Shown piece after piece: positions 58,501 through 64,000 of a DNA stretch of 64,000 nucleotides (the first letter of the stretch is position 1; the number at the start of each line of letters is the position of its first letter). The position numbers and the translations under genes are program-made. Location of the stretch: positions 248,001 through 312,000 of the forward strand of contig JASVEC010000016.1 in assembly GCA_030770535.1 (NCBI GenBank), in the 5' to 3' direction. Under the pieces are notes generated by a model that was given only the letters and a program-made list of their open reading frames with translations, was not told the origin of the DNA and searched no databases. This DNA comes from Batkoa obscura. Its lineage: Eukaryota; Entomophthoromycota; Entomophthoromycetes; Entomophthorales; Batkoaceae.

Positions 58501-60201
58501 TAACTCTATTTTAAATTCAAAATTATCTTCATTCCTCATAGAGTCTAATATTCTTAAACTAGAAGTTAATAATTCTGGATGATTTCTACCGAAAACCTAA
58601 AAAAGATAAGAGTTTATTATTAACTTCAAATTCCTGATATTAGTAACTTACAGAGTACAAAGATTCTAAAATAGTTAAAATACTACCCCATGAATTTCTA
58701 AATCTATAAGAAAGAGCACCTTGTACAAATTCAAATAAATTTTGTACAATATCAAGTTTCTCAGAAGATAAAAATTCATTCTCATTAAACGGATAAGACT
58801 TGATTAAATTTGAAATTGATTTTCCAGTTTGAGTTACAACTTGGACACTTGTCTCTTCAAATTCTTTAAATAAAGTTTGAGAAATGGCTGGAATAATAAC
58901 AAAAAACTGATCTGGATTATTTCTAACAAAGTTTTAAAGTATCAATATTCAATTATAAAGGAAATATATAGCTATTAATGTTACTTAATAATTTCTGAAA
59001 ATCCAGTACTAATTGAAATTAGCCAAGCTATCATACTTTTGATTTCATTGGAATTTGGTTTACTTAATAAAAGTTTCTATAAAAGAAGTCAATTAAAAGA
59101 AAAACAAACAGTTGAATTTGATATTACCTTCATAATAGCATCAAGGTTAGTTACATCAATATGAATAATAATCTCAGTAAAAATCTCATATACTAGAGTA
59201 GTAACAAAAGCGTTATTTAATTTAGGGAAAGCAATAAGTTGTTCATTAAGTTTAATGAGATTCTATAAAAATGAATAAAATTCAAATAAAATTACTGATA
59301 AAATAAGTTTACCTCTGAAGACCATTTATCTGCAATACTTTTAATAAACATTAAAAACGGAGCCACTTCATTAGAAACTGAATTATTGGAAACTTTTCTA
59401 AATTTTCTCAATGTTTCGATACAATATTCAGAAGTAATAGTAGATGCAATTGTAGGAGCATCTTTGAGTATTAAAGCAACTACTTCATGTGCTTTTCTTC
59501 TAACTTTTGGTCTTTGATCAATACAAAAGCTTAATAATGCTTGAAAACTACGTTGAACTAAAGGTTGAGACCAATTTGTTTGAGTTTGTACTTTAAATAC
59601 AATTTCAAAGCAGCCTAAAACCTAAATAAAAATATATTAGTTAAACTAGAAACTTGAAAAAATAAATAAATTACTGATTTCATTGTTGGGGCTACCTCTC
59701 TATCTTCATCTATAACTAGTAATAAAATCTTAGATACTTCTGGAAATTTGGCTCTTAATACGTTTTCTGGTACTCTATAACTGTTACTATCTTATTCTAT
59801 TTATAAATAGATATAATTACTCTGAAATAACTACATTTAGAAGATAAAGAATAGATGGTCTATTTTTTCCATCGTCTTGTTCAAGTAAAGTAAGCTATAA
59901 AAGTTATTATTGATATTAAAATATTTTTGGAATGAAATGTACTTACCAATAATGCTAAATAAGCAGAAGGTATCTTTTCTTGTTTACTAGCCTCAAGAGT
60001 CTATCAAAAAATATAAGTTTCAAATTTCGTTAAAGAATACATAAAACTAACTTCTTCAACTACTTGTAGAGTAACAGCAATCTAATCAAATTATTATTAG
60101 TTCTTATTTGAATACCCTTTTAAAATACAATCACTTACCTGTTTTTGATTATTGAGCTTGGAGTTGATTTGACTTCTTATTCTAATTAATGTTTCTTCCA
60201 T
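55508..60201 (-). CDS. RRP12 ribosome biogenesis/export factor
   Basis: Twenty exons and 19 introns, all in frame, give 1230 aa; yeast Rrp12 is 1228. Exon starts, 5' to 3': 60201, 60081, 60000, 59894, 59774, 59621, 59262, 59076, 58922, 58596, 58364, 58076, 57692, 57291, 57028, 56440, 56260, 56111, 55690, 55550. The protein is helical HEAT-like repeats, with the conserved FNPDEHMKLINNIRKRKLRAKRRG-type stretch (here SFPDEHMKLINNIRKRKLR) in exon 15. It then has an acidic patch (ESELEDDDEDK), DDNLGDTPIDFLDRKAISRI and the conserved C-terminal GKLDPFAYIPLNPKM. Rrp12 works in 90S/40S processing and in export of both subunits. Exon 2 uses the unusual donor GTTAGT. This is the most intron-rich gene in the window. 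Confidence 0.93.
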
Positions 60202-61562
60202 TTTGGCTAGCTTTTAGTTTATTTTTTGAAATAAATTTTTCTATTCAAAACTTCAAGACCCCAAAATGTTGAAATTCTCGAAATTTAAATTGCAATACTT
60301 GAATGGATCAATTGGACTTTTGAAAGAAAGTGGGTTGAGTTGCAATTTTTGCAGCTAAAGCTGTCAATTTTGAGTTTTTCTTTTTAGTAACTTGTGCTAT
60401 AGTAAATATATTTATATTCTTACAGAGAAGACAGATATAAATTAATAAATAGTATACTTAGATAAAACTATACCTTCATTTCTATTTTCCTTACTTTTTA
60501 TACAACATCAAGCTGCGAAAAACTACCAACAAACATAAAAGCAAAAGAAGATGCTTTTATATAGATTGAAAATAATCTTTAGCAGCTCATTGTTTTATAA
60601 TGATATTTATTAAATATAAATATGAATTTGAAATATTAGATTTATGATTATAATTTTTTATACCTATAATTTGTTTTGATATTTGGTTGTTATTATAATA
60701 GCCGACGTTATAAGCCGTACTAGTAGCCTCTAAATAAATTTAATCTATTTAAGTTATAAATTTAGATATTTTATTTTAAAAAAATACGTTTTATTCATAG
60801 ATACTAATCGTTTATGATAGTTTTCAATAAGTAAACGAGATATACATCGCATACTATAAATGTCTTGTTTAACTATCAACTATAGGTGACACTTGAAGAC
60901 AATATTTTTTAAACTATTAATTTTTTGATTATTTGCCCTATTAAAAATAAACTTTGAAATTCATTATATAAATAGCTTGATTTTTATTTTTATTTTTATT
61001 TGAAATGACAGTTTAAGATTTAGTCATATTCAAAATAAGTATTATAACTTGAATAAAAAAGTAAGTATTGGGCTAATTTGAGAAAGAGTGTCATGAATCA
61101 GTTAGTAAATATATTAAAAAACAAGCATAATATAACTTTTGACTAAAACCTTATATTAGATTATCAAAATTATAACAGGTTTTATACACTTTGTTACTTT
61201 ATACTTTTTATGAATAAAAAAGCATAAAAATGTAATTATATAAATTTTTATTTAAAAACAAAATAAAATATTTGTACTAATACATTTGGTTCATCTTTTC
61301 ATATCAAATAATATAGTGACTTTAGAATATTCAAAAAATTATTTGAATTATTAAGAAATAAAGCAAAAGTTAAGCTATTAACGATAACAAAAACTTGAAG
61401 ATATCATAATAAATCCACTATTGTTTTTTTATTAGTAAAAACGCAAAGTACAGTAGATAATGAGCAAATTCTATTTTTAATTGAGTAAATTAAACCCTGG
61501 AATAATCAAAAGTTTCCAAAATTTGAATTGAACCAATAAATTTAACTTTGTAATAGTTATGA

Positions 61563-61613
61563 ACCTGCAGACTAAATAAGATTTAAAAATATAACTTATT
61601 CCTCTGCAGGTCA
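61563..61613. repeat. Inverted repeat (hairpin) around CTGCAGGT
   Basis: ACCTGCAGACTAAATAAG on the left faces CTTATTCCTCTGCAGGT on the right across about 17 bases. The stem has one small bulge. It resembles a terminator-like or element-end hairpin; its role is unknown. Confidence 0.7.
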
Positions 61614-62188
61614 AAATTTTAATTAGAATAGTTTTTATTTATGATAATATCAGTTTTTTTTGATTTTTACACTATTTTGTGTTTAGATAAAAAATGGATA
61701 GGTTTGGTGATAGAGAAGTATGAGAGATAAGAAATTATAGTAGATGTGATATAACATATAAAGGTAGTATGGTGTGAATGTGTACTATATTGAATAAAAT
61801 AGAAAGTTAATATAAAAGTTCGTTTTAATTATTACATAAATAATTTTATAATAAGCACATTCAAGATTTGTTATTCTTTAACATATATTAATAACATAAA
61901 GGATCGAATTATGATAACATTACTTTTTTTGTTAACTGTCAAATATTTGTAGCTTATAGATCTATAAATACAGTATATACTGTAAGCTAAGCTTATCGTA
62001 TTAGCCTAAAGTGCGAGTACACCCCTTAGAGGGAGTTGCATTATGAGATGTAGATTAAAAGTAAGCCTATGAACCTAAAAATAGCACAATGAAGGCAATG
62101 TAATATGAAAAAGATAAAGTAGATTATCCTAACGGCCAAGGCTAAATATTAAAGTATTATTTCTACATTTATGAACACTGTCATAAAT

Positions 62189-62309
62189 ACTTATAACAGC
62201 CTGGAGATTGAGTGCATAGTTAAGGTGGTTATATAAGTTATAAAACTACAATGCTTATGGTGGCCTGGAGACCAAGTGCACAGTTAGGATATTTACTTAT
62301 GTTATAAAA
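62189..62309. repeat. Imperfect direct duplication, about 57 bp, period 64
   Basis: Two copies (62189-62245 and 62253-62309) share CTTAT..., GCCTGGAGA, AGTGCA.AGTTA and TTATAAAA in the same order and spacing, about 70% alike. They lie in the less AT-rich part of the spacer. Confidence 0.8.
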
Positions 62310-63371
62310 ATGTAAAATTATTTTAAAATAATACATATGTCTCCAGATCAATTTACAACTAATCAAAAATGAGCTTGGTTACCAGTATAGGTTAATAAAT
62401 TGGAACACAATTTAAGCATTGGTCTGCAGGTTTAATGAGGTGAAAATTTGGTTGTTGAAATAGATATTCGAATAAAGATGAGGTAGTTGAGTTAATGGGT
62501 AGTGAGGACAAATACTTGTCAATGAGTTTAAAAAATAAAAATAAGATTATAAGTTTAAGTTACTTGAGAGTATTTTTTATATTAGTTTAGAAAGTATGAC
62601 GGATACAATATACGAATCTCAATTTTTTGATTTTTTAAATTTAATTTTGAACCACACTATTATTGAACAAAAATGAATTTCAATTAATGAATAAATGTCT
62701 GCAGGTCAGATTGAAAAAGGCGCATAAAACGGAATAACTTTTTTCGTTTAATTGATAACATCAATAATTAACCTTAGGGAAAGGATACCATCAGCTTTTG
62801 CCTTAAGCTCTTATAGATATAGTACAATAAGTATATAGCGTTTTTTGTGCTGCTATTATAATATGCTAGTAAAAACTGAATAAGGACATTTAAAAAGCAA
62901 TTACACCAAATATATCCTTTAAAAATTGAACTTTTAGGTTAATTACCATTTATATTTAGGGATTAATTAGTGATATCATTCTTTGAAATTTTGGGGTAAA
63001 TAACTACGAACAAATCAATTTTTGAAGTAAATTATATTTGAGCTAATTGATTTGCTTATGACTCAAAACTGGAAATTTATAAAAAGATAGAATAGATGTT
63101 TGTTTATCATAAGAAAGATAAGATTCATCTATAAAAAATCTAAAATCAAATAATAACCAATCAACGTCCAAGCTTAAAAATCTAAGCCAATTATAAGTTC
63201 AGGGTTTCATATTGTGCAAATAAAAATCAAGTATGATGATAATTCAATTTTGATGAAAATTTGGGGTTTGACAAGTATTTAAACACCAGATACAATCGGA
63301 TTTCTCTTTATCATTTATAATAATTATAAAAGACTTTTCATATAATTTTATTGTTATTGAGATAGTCAAAA

Positions 63372-64000
63372 ATGCTTGCTAAAAGATGTGCACTTAAGGT
63401 AATTAATCTTAATAAAGTTTTCTTTTTCTTTTTTGTTAACTCTTAGTATTAGTATTTGCCTTCTAGCTATTTAACTAGAAGAGGCTATGCCAACATTGCT
63501 GCTGTCCCTCAAAATGTTCGCATGTCTAATATTGAAACTGAAACTATCAATTATCAACGTATTGAAGATAACTTAGCTATTATTAGAAAAAGGTAATGAA
63601 TTTATTTTTTATTTTTATAACTTTTGTTAAATAGCAACTTAGATTAAACCAACCATTAACTTTAGCTGAGAAAATTGTTTATGGTCATTTAGATGATGCT
63701 AAAAACCAAGAAATTGCCCGTGGTGCCTCTTATCTTAAACTTAGACCTGATCGTGTTGCCTTCCAAGATGCTACTGCTCAAATGGCTTTACTTCAATTTA
63801 TGACTGCTGGTCTTCCAAAAGTAGCTGTCCCATCCACTGTCCATTGTGATCATTTAATCCAAGCACAAATTGGTTCTGAAAAGGATCTTGCCCGTGCTAA
63901 AGATATCAATAAGGAAGTTTATGATTTCTTAGCTTCTACTTGTGCTAAGCATGGACTTGGTTTCTGGAAACCAGGATCTGGTATTATTCATCAAATTGTA
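63372..64000 (+). CDS. Mitochondrial aconitase, 5' part (cut by window end)
   Basis: Exons 63372-63398, 63453-63592 and 63643 to the window end encode the first about 175 residues. The enzyme isomerises citrate to isocitrate in the TCA cycle. The N-terminus, MLAKRCALK then [15 protein letters not shown], is a mitochondrial presequence with a likely cleavage just before or after RRGYA. Next come [79 protein letters not shown] and [14 protein letters not shown], all aconitase landmarks including the substrate-region DATAQ and CDHLI. The first exon is only nine codons. The iron-sulfur cysteines lie beyond the window. Confidence 0.97.

Larger units (their letters stand above)
60202..63371. other. 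Gene-free 3.2-kb stretch before aconitase
   Basis: No coding character. A TTTTTA run lies at about 60980-61001. From about 61.56 to 62.75 kb it is less AT-rich. It holds a hairpin, a 57-bp imperfect duplication, and four occurrences of TCTGCAGGT or its complement (about 61564, 61606, 62425, 62699). The last 600 bp should contain the aconitase promoter. Confidence 0.5.

Noticed and set aside
62776-62788. GTATCCTTTCC on the minus strand, an exact U12-type donor
   Set aside because: It lies in gene-free DNA with no U12 branch motif (TTCCTTAAC-like) within about 100 bp. A similar GTATCCTT near 6615 also has no gene context.
1-64000. tRNA genes
   Set aside because: I looked for B-box-like GTTCGANTC sequences on both strands and found none with a matching A box and acceptor stem. 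An eye search can miss diverged or intron-bearing tRNAs.

Overview
The window looks like nuclear DNA of a fungus with a very AT-rich genome and intron-dense genes, probably an early-diverging (non-Dikarya) lineage. I see 27 protein genes, the last cut by the window end, and about 111 spliceosomal introns. Most introns are about 35-70 bp, and every one I resolved is GT-AG. Fungal markers include a Cdc4-type myosin light chain, a KIN1-type kinase, MTW1/MIS12 and a YFH7-like kinase. They sit beside genes that Saccharomyces lacks but animals and early fungi keep: eIF3m, RED/IK, RBM48, hydroxyacid-oxoacid transhydrogenase and a DUF1115 protein. An Entomophthoromycotina-like or other zoosporic/zygomycete-grade genome would fit. 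That placement is inference. All 26 visible stop codons are TAA or TAG, never TGA.

Layout. 1-4.7 kb: a Bub1-like kinase, a DUF1115 protein and a CorA-type magnesium transporter. 4.7-8.2 kb: decayed coding DNA with three copies of a short inverted-repeat element. 8.2-11.7 kb: p50RhoGAP/ECM25-like GAP, thymidylate synthase and a mitochondrial mS34-like protein. 11.7-14.1 kb: gene-free, two element copies. 14.1-17.6 kb: KIN1-like kinase. 17.6-21.3 kb: gene-poor, with a dead coding frame, two element copies and an 18-bp tandem repeat. 21.3-46.2 kb: a dense housekeeping block, in order HOT, thiamine pyrophosphate carrier, an orphan membrane protein, MIS12, RBM48, eIF3m, ERV46, CDC4, heme lyase, YFH7-like kinase, IF1, PNO1, lipoyl synthase, RPB10 and importin-7/8. 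46.2-49.1 kb: gene-poor, with a GC-richer island, an element copy and a decayed frame. 49.1-60.2 kb: an orphan PHD-like protein, PKA catalytic subunit, RED and RRP12 (20 exons). 60.2-63.4 kb: gene-free, with repeats that recur around CTGCAGGT. 63.4 kb to the end: 5' part of mitochondrial aconitase.

Themes. Many products are mitochondrial (HOT, TPP carrier, heme lyase, IF1, lipoyl synthase, aconitase, mS34), so the organism respires with a complete lipoate/TCA system. Ribosome assembly and translation (PNO1, RRP12, eIF3m, importin-7), mitosis (Bub1-like, MIS12, CDC4, RhoGAP) and splicing (RBM48, RED) make up most of the rest. The main unexplained signals are a family of about 11 copies of an approximately 103-bp, TA-flanked, inverted-repeat element (two of them in a head-to-head near-perfect 82-bp palindrome), an RBM48 gene with no minor-type intron in sight, and two GC-richer intergenic islands. 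All calls come from reading the sequence by eye. No database search or folding was run.
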